A stretch of DNA of 64,000 nt from Promethearchaeota archaeon (lineage in GTDB: Archaea > Asgardarchaeota > Lokiarchaeia > Sigyniarchaeales > SOKP01): positions 113,892 to 177,891 of the forward strand of contig JAEOTP010000012.1 of the NCBI GenBank assembly GCA_016839765.1, read 5' to 3'. Below the pieces are notes generated by a model that saw only the letters and a program-made list of their open reading frames with translations, ran no database searches and had not been told where the DNA came from. Below are positions 29,347-38,333 of this stretch, piece after piece. The translations under genes were made by a program, and so were the position numbers. Position 1 is the first letter of the stretch; the number at the start of each line of letters is the position of its first letter.

Positions 29347-30399
29347 TCACATTTTGCATATAGAAGATCTACAATACTTACAATTTCCATGAATATCCAA
29401 ATATAACTCATTAACTCCTAAACCTGATCTCTCAATAACTAATTTTGAACACTTATTACAATAAGTATTTTCATATTTTGAATAAGGTAAATTTCCTAAG
29501 TAAACAAATTTTAATCCAACTTCTTTTGCAATCTCATAAGATTGAGTCAAAAGTTTTTTTGGGGTAGGATTAAAAAGATCATACTTATTTGATTTATGAT
29601 GCGGAAAAAACCGTGTTAAATGAAGAGGAGTATTATCACCTAAATCATTTAAAATTCTCTGTGCGATCCGCTTTATTATCTCTTGATTTGCATTCAAGTT
29701 CTCAATCAATAATGTTGTAATTTCGATATGAACACCAGATTCTTTTGCTATTTTTGCATTTCTCCACACTTTCTCTACATCAGCTCCACAATATCTTTTA
29801 ACCATATCTGCTTCTCCCTTAATATCAATATTCATTGCGTTTAAACCATTTTTGATTAACTCCTTCAATACTCCTTCGGTCATATATCCATTAGTAACAT
29901 AAGTGTTGTAAAGCCCTTCCTTTTTAGCTAATTTAAAGACCTCTAATGAGTATTCAAAGAGCAAAGTGGGTTCATTAAAAGAAATTGAAGTGCCTTGGCA
30001 ATTATTCTTTATTGCTATTTTAATTATTTCTTCTGGTGTTAAGTAATCTTTTGAATTTTTGACTATATTGCGAATATCTTCCTTAGGATGTGAAATGTGA
30101 TGATTTTGACACCAAAAACAGCTAAAATTACAGCCATAGGTTCCAATTGTAATTGCAACACTTCCAGGATAAAAATGATATAAAGGCTTCTTCTCTATGG
30201 GATTAAAAGATAACGCAGGAATTAATCCATAAACAATACTGAAAATTTCTCCATTAAGATTGATACGAGTTTGACAAAAACCTGAATCTCCATTGGAAAT
30301 TTTACATCTACGTTCACAGGTTAAACATTGAGAAATGTTTTCATCAATTCTTTCTTGATATTTGGCTTTTTTTAAATACTGTGGATTAGTAAAATCCAT
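29347..30399 (-). CDS. amrS: AmmeMemoRadiSam-type radical SAM enzyme (AmrS-like)
   Basis: The 350-residue protein has the radical SAM cluster motif CNFSCFWC (Cys90, Cys94, Cys97) and an N-terminal Cys cluster CLTCERRC...GFC (25-42). NPIEKKPLYHFYPGS is the hallmark of AmrS and pyruvate-formate-lyase-activase relatives. A glycine-rich SAM region, DIKGEADMVKRYCG, and a C-terminal set of CxxC pairs (YCNKCSK; CKYC) complete the family shape. AmrS is a radical SAM member of a widespread but still poorly understood three-gene set. The other members (AmmeMemo proteins) are not beside it here. It is followed on the same strand by the hydrolase pair. Confidence 0.85.
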   Translation of the reverse strand: MDFTNPQYLKKAKYQERIDENISQCLTCERRCKISNGDSGFCQTRINLNGEIFSIVYGLIPALSFNPIEKKPLYHFYPGSVAITIGTYGCNFSCFWCQNHHISHPKEDIRNIVKNSKDYLTPEEIIKIAIKNNCQGTSISFNEPTLLFEYSLEVFKLAKKEGLYNTYVTNGYMTEGVLKELIKNGLNAMNIDIKGEADMVKRYCGADVEKVWRNAKIAKESGVHIEITTLLIENLNANQEIIKRIAQRILNDLGDNTPLHLTRFFPHHKSNKYDLFNPTPKKLLTQSYEIAKEVGLKFVYLGNLPYSKYENTYCNKCSKLVIERSGLGVNELYLDIHGNCKYCRSSICKM

Positions 30400-30410
30400 A
30401 CATTCTCATT

Positions 30411-30692
30411 TTAAACTTTAAATAGATGATAAACTTCGGGTGGTTTTTCTTCCCAATCTTCAAAGGGGTCACCTTTAACTGCTTCACTCATGGCGGATCT
30501 TGCAGCAAGCCAATCTTCTTTTGAATTCCAGATAGCAAGACCAATAAGACGACCTCTATCTTCATCCTTGGTCGTATGAGCCGCAATAAGCCCTTCTTTT
30601 CCTTCCATAGCTTTTCCAAAGCGATGCATAGAATCGATAAGTAGCTGTTCTTTTTCTGGTTTGGGATAATGAATCGACATATGAACAAACAT
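30411..30692 (-). CDS. ABM (antibiotic biosynthesis monooxygenase)-like small protein
   Basis: The 93-residue protein has the ferredoxin-like dimeric alpha/beta-barrel size and pattern of the ABM family: MFVHMSIHYPKPEKEQLLID, a helix with MHRFGKAMEGKEGLIAAHT, and IGLAIWNSKEDWLAARSAM. This domain appears in small oxygenase-like or stress proteins, many without known substrate. It lies 11 bases upstream of the AmrS gene and 20 bases downstream of the HdrD-like pair, so all four may share a transcript. Function is unknown. Confidence 0.7.
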   Translation of the reverse strand: MFVHMSIHYPKPEKEQLLIDSMHRFGKAMEGKEGLIAAHTTKDEDRGRLIGLAIWNSKEDWLAARSAMSEAVKGDPFEDWEEKPPEVYHLFKV

Positions 30693-30712
30693 TGGTTTTC
30701 ACTCTTGTTAAT

Positions 30713-32083
30713 TTATTTAGATTTTAATAATAAACGTAACAAATGAAAAACTTTAGCGAATAAATTTTTCATTAAAGGAAAATCCATTACATATCTTATG
30801 GTTTTTAATAACCTATATTTCTTTGGTTTAAATGTGCTTAAATCCTTGTCATACGTGATTTGTTGTATATAAAAGTTTTTATTAAAAAAGGATAAAATCA
30901 GAGAATAAGTCATAATTGCTATAATATCCCATGCCCTACTAATATGATCTCTGGGATAATTCATCTTTTCTCCTAAGGCCATCCTCACAATCTCAATAAC
31001 ATGAAAAATCTCTATTTTACTTCTTAAAAGCTCTTTAGTGGCCCATAATAAATAAATGCAGCCACCACAATAAGATATTAAGGCTTTTGCTCCTGTTTCT
31101 TCTGCTTCTTTAAACTTTTTCATCCCTTCAGTGATAATATCAAAAATTATCGATATATTTTTAACCCAAGATGCTCCAGAGCCAAATCCGCAACACAACG
31201 AATCTTGTTTATTATGTTTCATTTCAATTATCCTGCATCCGCACTTTTTTATTATTTTTCTAGGATTCTCCCAATAAGGACCTTCTAAAGCCTTTGAATA
31301 GCAATTATCATGAATAGTAACACTCAAATTTAACTGCTTCTTTAAGTTTAACTCTCCAGAATTTATTTTATCTAAAACCCATTGATTAAAATTGATAAAA
31401 TTTTGAGAGTGATTTACTCCCATCTCCTTAGGATGGACTTCTTTAAATATAAATTCTACCGCATCCAAGCACGTGACAATATTTTTAATGCCCCAAGAAT
31501 CAAAATCATTCTTCGTTCTTTGAGCGATCCTTTGAACAATATCTAAGTAACCCCCTTGATATAAGTAGGCTCCTCCCTCCCATTGGTCAATTCTATCAAT
31601 AGGCTTGAAATAATCCAATAATTGGCTTCCCCCAATTATAAATGGAAATAAATGGGTATAATTTCCAATTAATAAAGGTGTGTCATTTGGTTTTGGGACA
31701 TAATGCATCCATTTATAAATCCATCTTCTTTCTTGATTTGAAAGAAATACATTGAGAAGCTGCCAAATATTGGATTCCATAGTAGGACACACAAATCGAT
31801 ACAATGGAGGAGCACCTCGCTCTTTATACAGGTCATTCCATCTTTCAAGAATTAGTTGGTAAGGATTCGCACGTTCAGGACAATACAGATTACATGAAAG
31901 GCAAGTAGTGCATTTATATAGAGCATATTCAGACTCTTTTCCTTCAATTAAATTCTTAACTTCTTTTTTTGCTACTTCAATTGGCAATTTTAAAACAGGA
32001 CATAAATTTAGGCAATCCCCGCATAAGTTGCATAGATCCTTCCTGAAACCTGGAATTCTTTTTACTTTACTCATTTTTACCAA
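30713..32083 (-). CDS. HdrD/GlpC-like iron-sulfur protein with CCG domains (456 aa)
   Basis: Two 4Fe-4S motifs open the protein (CNLCGDCLNLC and CTTCLSCNLYC). The C-terminal half has CCG-type cysteines: a first set SLCCGFGSG and a second SYCGGCIYLL, plus DNCYSKALEG. This is the layout of HdrD, GlpC and LutA-like proteins that move electrons to or from a disulfide or a quinone. It overlaps the 3' end of the upstream paralogue by 7 bases (32077-32083), a strong sign of translational coupling. No flavin or membrane subunit sits beside the pair. A role in electron transfer is an inference. Confidence 0.82.
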   Translation of the reverse strand: MVKMSKVKRIPGFRKDLCNLCGDCLNLCPVLKLPIEVAKKEVKNLIEGKESEYALYKCTTCLSCNLYCPERANPYQLILERWNDLYKERGAPPLYRFVCPTMESNIWQLLNVFLSNQERRWIYKWMHYVPKPNDTPLLIGNYTHLFPFIIGGSQLLDYFKPIDRIDQWEGGAYLYQGGYLDIVQRIAQRTKNDFDSWGIKNIVTCLDAVEFIFKEVHPKEMGVNHSQNFINFNQWVLDKINSGELNLKKQLNLSVTIHDNCYSKALEGPYWENPRKIIKKCGCRIIEMKHNKQDSLCCGFGSGASWVKNISIIFDIITEGMKKFKEAEETGAKALISYCGGCIYLLWATKELLRSKIEIFHVIEIVRMALGEKMNYPRDHISRAWDIIAIMTYSLILSFFNKNFYIQQITYDKDLSTFKPKKYRLLKTIRYVMDFPLMKNLFAKVFHLLRLLLKSK

Positions 32084-33348
32084 GCCTCACCATATTTTGG
32101 AGGATCCTCAGATATTTTTGCTAATCGAAATGTTTTTTTTGAGGGAATTTTAGGAACTTGTTTCCACATAGTACCCCAAAAGAAATGTTTTGCGCGCTTT
32201 TTCTTTGCTTTTTTTGTTAAAGAAGGTTTTTCTCCAATTGCCATTTGAAGTAATTCAATAATATGATAAACCTTAAGCTTTCTGAAATATAATTTTTTAT
32301 TTGCTGTAAATGTTGCAAGGCAACCCGCACAATATATACACAGAGCATCAGCTTTAGTCTTTTTAAAATCTCTAAAGTTTCTAAGAGTTGATGATCTGAT
32401 TTTAAATGGGTGATAGGCAGAATTTACTGAAAAGCCAGCTCCTATTCCACAGCATCGCATATGTGTTCTAGAGGAATCAGTCTCAATAACTTTAATCCCT
32501 ATAGCATCTAAGATTTTACGTGGTAAGTCCATGTAATCATCACCAAACATCTTGGAATAGCAAGAATCTTGAATTGTAACTGTCATGTTTAATTTATTTT
32601 TAATTTTTATTTCCGAATTTTCAATTTTTTCCCATAAATATTGAATATATGATTCTATTTTATCAAATTTATAAGTTAAGCCATATTGAGGAAGTATATT
32701 TTTGAATACATTTGTACCTGCGGTACATAATACAAGTAGATTTTTTGGCTTTAATATATTAAACCACTTATCTAATCTTTTGGTGACTTGAAAAAGCTCG
32801 TCTTTATATCCAGTTCGAAATAAAGTTTCACCACAACAATATTCCAAACGCCCTCTAATATCAAGTCCTTTAAATAAACTTGTTTGAGTAAGTTCAGCAA
32901 ATGTTATAATATTGCATCCAGGGTACGTTAAAGTGTCACCTTTTAAAGGTTTTAATGAAGCCCATTGTTTAACAAGTTCTTTTGCCTGTATTGGTAGATG
33001 TTCCATAACATAAGAACGAAAATTTGGATAATGAGGATATAGTGTCATATAATATTTTCCTCTTTTCTTTAAACCTTCTTTCTTATATTGTTCATTCCAG
33101 CGCTGTAAAATAAGACTTGTTGGATGGGCATTTTTAGGGCAGTAAAAATTACATGAAAAACAACTTTGACACTTAGTTAGAACTTGCGAAGTTTCAACTC
33201 CAGCAATTAATTTTTTCATTTCTTCGACAGCTAAATCAATAGGAAGCTGCATTACAGGGCATATATGAAAACATATACCACATAAACTGCATGCATCTTC
33301 TTTAAAACCAGAAAAAAAATCAATATCAACAGGTTCAATTTTAGACAT
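32077..33348 (-). CDS. HdrD/GlpC-like iron-sulfur protein with CCG domains (423 aa)
   Basis: This is a paralogue of the downstream gene with the same architecture: CSLCGICFHIC (Cys20-Cys30) and CQSCFSCNFYC ferredoxin motifs, then a LEYCCGETLFR CCG-like segment, QDSCYSKMFGDDYMDLPRK, MRCCGIGAGF and IYCAGCLATF. It fits a non-membrane HdrD-like subunit. Its stop overlaps the start of the next gene, so the two products probably form a heterodimer. The upstream 113 bases to the UbiA gene hold no other feature. The electron donor and acceptor are unknown. Confidence 0.82.
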   Translation of the reverse strand: MSKIEPVDIDFFSGFKEDACSLCGICFHICPVMQLPIDLAVEEMKKLIAGVETSQVLTKCQSCFSCNFYCPKNAHPTSLILQRWNEQYKKEGLKKRGKYYMTLYPHYPNFRSYVMEHLPIQAKELVKQWASLKPLKGDTLTYPGCNIITFAELTQTSLFKGLDIRGRLEYCCGETLFRTGYKDELFQVTKRLDKWFNILKPKNLLVLCTAGTNVFKNILPQYGLTYKFDKIESYIQYLWEKIENSEIKIKNKLNMTVTIQDSCYSKMFGDDYMDLPRKILDAIGIKVIETDSSRTHMRCCGIGAGFSVNSAYHPFKIRSSTLRNFRDFKKTKADALCIYCAGCLATFTANKKLYFRKLKVYHIIELLQMAIGEKPSLTKKAKKKRAKHFFWGTMWKQVPKIPSKKTFRLAKISEDPPKYGEAW

Positions 33349-33461
33349 CTTAACTACAGCCCAATAATAATTATTATTTTATAAGAATCAATATCCCTTT
33401 ATTTACTACTAGCAAGAATTAATATAAATTTTTAAATCTAAATGAAAATTATGGTTTATCT

Positions 33462-34277
33462 TTATGAGGCAATGATTAGAATTATAATGTAAACAAATAT
33501 CAAATTGCCCAAAATAATTCCCGTATCTTTTAATGAAGTTTTTCCTAATAAATCTTTTCTAGGTTTCCTGAAAATATACATAACTCCAATTGGGAATATT
33601 ACAATTGGTAGAAAAATCAAATAATTAGTAATTATTAATGATGCTATAGACACTGTTAATGCAATTAACGAAGAGATCCACATAACAATTTGAGAAGATC
33701 TCGATTTTAACCGAGCAAGGGCGTCTCCATCAATCATTTCATGTAGCATTTGCCCTACAAAACCAGCGGAAGTTACTGAGACTACAATAAGCCACTCAGC
33801 TAATGTCAAATTTGGAAAGTAATTCAAGATAGTGTCTCCTGCGTTAATTTTTATCATAAAATAAGGTAAAAAAATGTGAGAAATTCCTAATATAACATGG
33901 TTTATTATCACCAATTTTTTAAATAGACAGTAGAAAACTACCATAATTACGATTAATACTAAATAAATAGCTAATAAGGGTTTAATTATAATATCATTCA
34001 AGAAACACATGGTACCTATGGTAAAACTTGAAATTGAAAGAACAGCTATTTCTTTACGCCCATATCCCTTAACTCGCTCAAGAGTTTCTTTTTCATTAGG
34101 ATCCTTCATATCAATTACATCATTAAGAGTATTTCCTGTAATGGCGTAAAAACTAAAACCAGCTAAAATCCAAATGTGAGAAACTACATCATAATTATTC
34201 AAATATATGCATAATAAACATGGGATTAATACAGAAAAGAGATACTCTACTCGAAGAAGTCTAAATCCCTTACTCAT
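33462..34277 (-). CDS. UbiA-family prenyltransferase
   Basis: The 271-residue protein is almost entirely membrane helices (about eight or nine). The first UbiA motif reads NTLNDVIDMKDPNE (Asn52-Asp53 and Asp56), where Asp binds prenyl diphosphate through Mg2+. A second acidic motif falls at EMIDGDALAR. Archaeal members make the second ether link of membrane lipids (DGGGP synthase), or prenylate quinones or hemes; the sequence alone does not decide. It is located upstream of the HdrD-like pair on the same strand. Confidence 0.78.
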   Translation of the reverse strand: MSKGFRLLRVEYLFSVLIPCLLCIYLNNYDVVSHIWILAGFSFYAITGNTLNDVIDMKDPNEKETLERVKGYGRKEIAVLSISSFTIGTMCFLNDIIIKPLLAIYLVLIVIMVVFYCLFKKLVIINHVILGISHIFLPYFMIKINAGDTILNYFPNLTLAEWLIVVSVTSAGFVGQMLHEMIDGDALARLKSRSSQIVMWISSLIALTVSIASLIITNYLIFLPIVIFPIGVMYIFRKPRKDLLGKTSLKDTGIILGNLIFVYIIILIIAS

Positions 34278-34362
34278 GAATCCAAAACACTTTAAAATTT
34301 TTCATTCAAAACTAATTCTTTATTATCTTTAAAATGATTTAAAGCTTTAGAGGGAATTTTTA

Positions 34363-37300
34363 CTATCTTGTACTTTGAATAAAACCTTTTTCTTTTCTTT
34401 GCCTCTCTTCCCATTTTTTACGTTCCGACCGAAGTCTAAAAAGATCTACATCTTTATATATCAGACCCTCTTCTTTTGCTGGAATGTTTCTTTCAATACG
34501 ATCTTTTTCTGGCGTGTAGATGAGTGATTCACCAAATTCAGCTACATTAGCAAAAAAACTATAGGCATAAATCGATCTACGTGCGTCAAAATGAGCCGCT
34601 TTAAAGTCAGCAGTAACAGGTGTAAATGCCGGATTTAATACAATGTCTACAGCAGGCTCAAAATTCTTTAATTCAACTCTTAAATCCATATCAAGGAAGT
34701 CTCGACATATCGCGATAGCAATTCTTCCGTATTCAGTATTACAGACCAAAATTTTACGAGGTATTGAGCTGGTTTCTATTGCTTCTTTGAACTTTTTATC
34801 TTTAAAGTGAATTATGGCAGGAATATGCTTTTCTTGTTTCCATAGAACTCTTTCAGGAGAGATAACCATACTTATATTTTGTTTTGTTTCTTGATCGTGA
34901 TAAGAACCTGGAATGATATACATATTATATTTCTTGGCGAGATTTGATATCTCTTCTAAAAGTTCTATATAGTTTAAATCTATAGTCATTTCTGGAAAAA
35001 TTAGAATATTAATTTTATGGCTACTAGCATTATCAACCATTTCTTTAACTTTACTTATCAAGGTTTTTATTTTTTCCTTTTTAAATCCCAATAGACCAGA
35101 GGATTTCTCTTCAAAAAAATCAGTTATAATATCGCCGGTTTTTGATAAGCCAATTTGAGCAATTCCTATTCTAAATTGACTTTTTTGGGTATTTAAGTCT
35201 TGTTTAAGAAAATCTGTATAAATAATTTTATACTTTTTCTTTTCAATTTTTTCTTCTACATATCTTCTTATTATATTTTCTGTGATTTGATGGACTTCAC
35301 TCAATCTAGGAGATTGACTAATTTCTATAGGGCAAGCTGGAGCAATAATACCAGTTGTACTTCCAGAGATCTCAGGCTTTTTAATTGAATTTAAAGCAGA
35401 AAATAAAATCTTTTCCTCCTTTTCAATCAATTCAATACGATTTAACACTTCATTTTGTTTATCTTCATAACCTGCTTTACCGAAAAGTTCTGCTGTCGAT
35501 TTTAAAATTTGTTCTCCTAATTTTAGAAGTCTTTCTTTCTCTTTTAGGTCCATCTCTTCATCTGCTTTAATTATATGCCATACACCATCAAAATAAGTAG
35601 AAGTAGCTATAGCCCAATCTGCACCATTTTTAAAACCTCCCTTCTCATAAGAATTTGCAGCTCCTCTTAACATTGCTTTAATGTTTGGGTACAATTTCCC
35701 TTTAGTTTCTGAGTCATAAGACTCATCAAATTTACATCCTAATTTTAAGGCATTACAGAAGGCAGAATTTCCTGATGCTAATAATTTCATTTTACTATCT
35801 TGAAAGAGTTGACTTGCCATCAAGAAAAGATCTGCGGCCTCTGCATATCTTTCAGGCTCCAAATAATTTTCAGCAAGTTCCATATTTTCCCAAGCTCTAC
35901 AAAGATAATATATTGCTTCAAGATCTTTTTTTTCCTTTTCTATTTTATATCGTGTACATACATTCCTAAATTGAGAAGCAGCTTTTCCAAAATGTTCAGA
36001 AGCTTTAAAATGCTCACCCTGTTTTCCTAAAATCCTTCCTTCCTCCAGATTTATCTTTGCAGAGCAATAACTTATTCTTAATTTAGCCACTTTCTCAAGG
36101 TTCTCTATTCTCTCTTTAACTTCTCTTAATTTCGAAGATTTTGATTTTTCAGCTAGGATATCTACAATGTTTTCAAAGGCATTTTGACTTTCTTTATATT
36201 TATTAATTGTCTCCCTTTGCTTTTCTTGCTTGCTGAAATGTTCCGCTTCTTCCAATAATGCCCATGCTTCATAGTAGTGGGATTCAAAATTGAACTTTGG
36301 AATATTATTTTGGATTTCACTTGCTTTTTGATAACTTTCTTTTGCCATTAGATGTTCTTCATTCCTATGGAATGACTTAGCCTTCTCTACTAAATTCCAG
36401 GCTGTTGTATATTCAACTTTTTCTATAATATTTTTTCTTAGAGGTTTTTGCTCTACAGTATCAAGTAAATTCTGATAAATTTCTTGTGCTTTTTCATAAT
36501 AATTTGCAGAGTCAGAATAATTTCCAATTCGGTCTTCTATATGCGCAAGATATTCATAAGCAGTGGCAGTATAATAAAAGAATTTCCTCTTCTTACTTTC
36601 CTGTTCAACCAATAGAAATGCATCTTTAGCTCGTTCAAATGTTTCAGATTGCTGAGTTAGAATGCCGAGTTCTTGGTATAATAATCCTAAGCGTATTTGC
36701 GCTGCGATTATTCCTGTCGGAGATTCAACTTCATTTCCAAGATAATTCTTGTGAGCTTCAATTGATAATTTAAGCAATTCTATTTTATTTACAACTTTTT
36801 TTGATAAATCTGCCTGAGTTTTATAAGATTTAAATAAAGAAGAGTATCCTGCTGCTATAGAAAATCCTCCTCTATAATTTTTAGCTAGATTTTCTGCCTC
36901 CATGGCATAACTCATCATTTTATCTATATATTTATTTTGCTCATCCTGTACATTTGTAAGATATGCTAATTTTGAATAACACCATGTTAATGATTGGTAT
37001 GACCAAGTTAACATAGGTACGAAAGAAAAAACTTCTAAAGATTCTTTGGCGTATTGAATAGCTAACTTAGCATACTTTTTTTGTTGGTCAGGTTTAATAA
37101 AACTTCGTTGAGAAAGATTAGTATAATAAAAAGCAGGGAAAATGGTTCTAAGGAAATAAGGCTCAATTAATAATCCTTTATACACTTCCCCCAATTCTAA
37201 AAGAGTATGCACGTCTTGCCATATTCTCTTTTGTACATAATTAAATCTTCTTAAAGAAGTTGCTAAATAATTTAAATAAAATATAGCGATTATCATGTAT

Positions 37301-38193
37301 CTTTTATCTTTGGTTTTTTTCAAATCTTCTAATCCAAGCCCCACCAATGCAATACCCTTATCTCCATATTCTTTTTGTTTGATTGCGTCTTTTATAAACT
37401 GAATAGCAACTCCCGTATAAAATACTCCTGTATATATATTGACCTTAGCTATTATATGTGGATCTTTACATTCTTGAATAAGCTTTAAGCTAATATCTCC
37501 TATTGATTTAACTTTTTCAAAAAGCTTCTTACCATCATAGCCCAATTTAAAAGGCATTATGAAGCTATATAAAAAGATTAGTGACCCGAAACCATACAAA
37601 GATTCAGCAATGATATCATAAAATTTTTCTTCATTCGCAATACTCCAAGCTTCTTCACCTATTTGTAAACCTTTTTTAATATAATTTTCGATTTCCTCTT
37701 GCTCAACACTACAAGTTGCTAGGTAATAAAGAGACTGTGAAGCACTACCTAAACTCCTTGCTGTACTTTTTTGATCATCATCATTTCTATAAATCTCACT
37801 TGATTTTACAAATAACTCGTAAGATTTTTTAAAGTTTACTTTTCCCTCCATTACAGAATTACCAAGTACTCCTTTGATGCTCAATATTACCGCTTCACAT
37901 TCTAAACCCTCTGGAATCTTTTTAATCTGATTAAATAAATTTAAGGCATTTTCATACGCTTTAATTGCTAGGTTGCTTATACCATTAAATTCATCTGATG
38001 TATCAGTAGTATGAGATGCCTTTGCATAAGCATAACCTACCTTCATGTAATATTTAGCAGCTTTTTCCAATAAATTTTTATCTAGAAATGCCTTTGCTAC
38101 TTGATCATATAAGGATGCCGCATTCTGCCAATTATAATTCTTTTCCTCTGCTTTTGCTTCATTTATTAATTTATTTTGAATGATTCTTATCAT
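34363..38193 (-). CDS. TPR-array protein fused to a nitrilase (CN hydrolase) domain, copy C
   Basis: The 1276-residue protein has about 990 residues of helix pairs (TPR-like, for example KNYNWQNAASLYDQVAKAFL and NYSDSANYYEKAQEIYQNLL) and a C-terminal carbon-nitrogen hydrolase domain from about residue 1015. The nitrilase residues are Glu1068 (IFPEMT), a Lys in WKQEKHIPA and Cys1163 (AICRDF). The end RSERKKWEERQR is shared with its two paralogues. Such enzymes hydrolyse nitriles, amides or ureas, or transfer acyl groups. The spacing around the catalytic Lys differs a little from textbook RKxHxP, so its exact position is uncertain. It is the last of three tandem copies and cytosolic by lack of signal. 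Confidence 0.85.
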   Translation of the reverse strand: MIRIIQNKLINEAKAEEKNYNWQNAASLYDQVAKAFLDKNLLEKAAKYYMKVGYAYAKASHTTDTSDEFNGISNLAIKAYENALNLFNQIKKIPEGLECEAVILSIKGVLGNSVMEGKVNFKKSYELFVKSSEIYRNDDDQKSTARSLGSASQSLYYLATCSVEQEEIENYIKKGLQIGEEAWSIANEEKFYDIIAESLYGFGSLIFLYSFIMPFKLGYDGKKLFEKVKSIGDISLKLIQECKDPHIIAKVNIYTGVFYTGVAIQFIKDAIKQKEYGDKGIALVGLGLEDLKKTKDKRYMIIAIFYLNYLATSLRRFNYVQKRIWQDVHTLLELGEVYKGLLIEPYFLRTIFPAFYYTNLSQRSFIKPDQQKKYAKLAIQYAKESLEVFSFVPMLTWSYQSLTWCYSKLAYLTNVQDEQNKYIDKMMSYAMEAENLAKNYRGGFSIAAGYSSLFKSYKTQADLSKKVVNKIELLKLSIEAHKNYLGNEVESPTGIIAAQIRLGLLYQELGILTQQSETFERAKDAFLLVEQESKKRKFFYYTATAYEYLAHIEDRIGNYSDSANYYEKAQEIYQNLLDTVEQKPLRKNIIEKVEYTTAWNLVEKAKSFHRNEEHLMAKESYQKASEIQNNIPKFNFESHYYEAWALLEEAEHFSKQEKQRETINKYKESQNAFENIVDILAEKSKSSKLREVKERIENLEKVAKLRISYCSAKINLEEGRILGKQGEHFKASEHFGKAASQFRNVCTRYKIEKEKKDLEAIYYLCRAWENMELAENYLEPERYAEAADLFLMASQLFQDSKMKLLASGNSAFCNALKLGCKFDESYDSETKGKLYPNIKAMLRGAANSYEKGGFKNGADWAIATSTYFDGVWHIIKADEEMDLKEKERLLKLGEQILKSTAELFGKAGYEDKQNEVLNRIELIEKEEKILFSALNSIKKPEISGSTTGIIAPACPIEISQSPRLSEVHQITENIIRRYVEEKIEKKKYKIIYTDFLKQDLNTQKSQFRIGIAQIGLSKTGDIITDFFEEKSSGLLGFKKEKIKTLISKVKEMVDNASSHKINILIFPEMTIDLNYIELLEEISNLAKKYNMYIIPGSYHDQETKQNISMVISPERVLWKQEKHIPAIIHFKDKKFKEAIETSSIPRKILVCNTEYGRIAIAICRDFLDMDLRVELKNFEPAVDIVLNPAFTPVTADFKAAHFDARRSIYAYSFFANVAEFGESLIYTPEKDRIERNIPAKEEGLIYKDVDLFRLRSERKKWEERQRKEKGFIQSTR

Positions 38194-38333
38194 CCCTAAT
38201 TGTTCATTAATACTAAATTCGAGATATTGGTTTTCTGATTATAAATTTCTTAGCTTTAAGAATAATTAATAATAGATGTTTCAATTTAAAACATTTTACA
38301 TAAATTATTCCAGAAATTAGAATAGGGAAAAAG
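38194..38333. repeat. Spacer repeat between nitrilase copies B and C
   Basis: This 140-base spacer is homologous to the one at 42162-42295. A 37-base stretch (38244-38280) is identical to 42206-42242, and the similarity continues through TTTAAAACATTTTACAT. It shows that gene and spacer duplicated together. No RNA structure was recognised in it. Confidence 0.75.
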
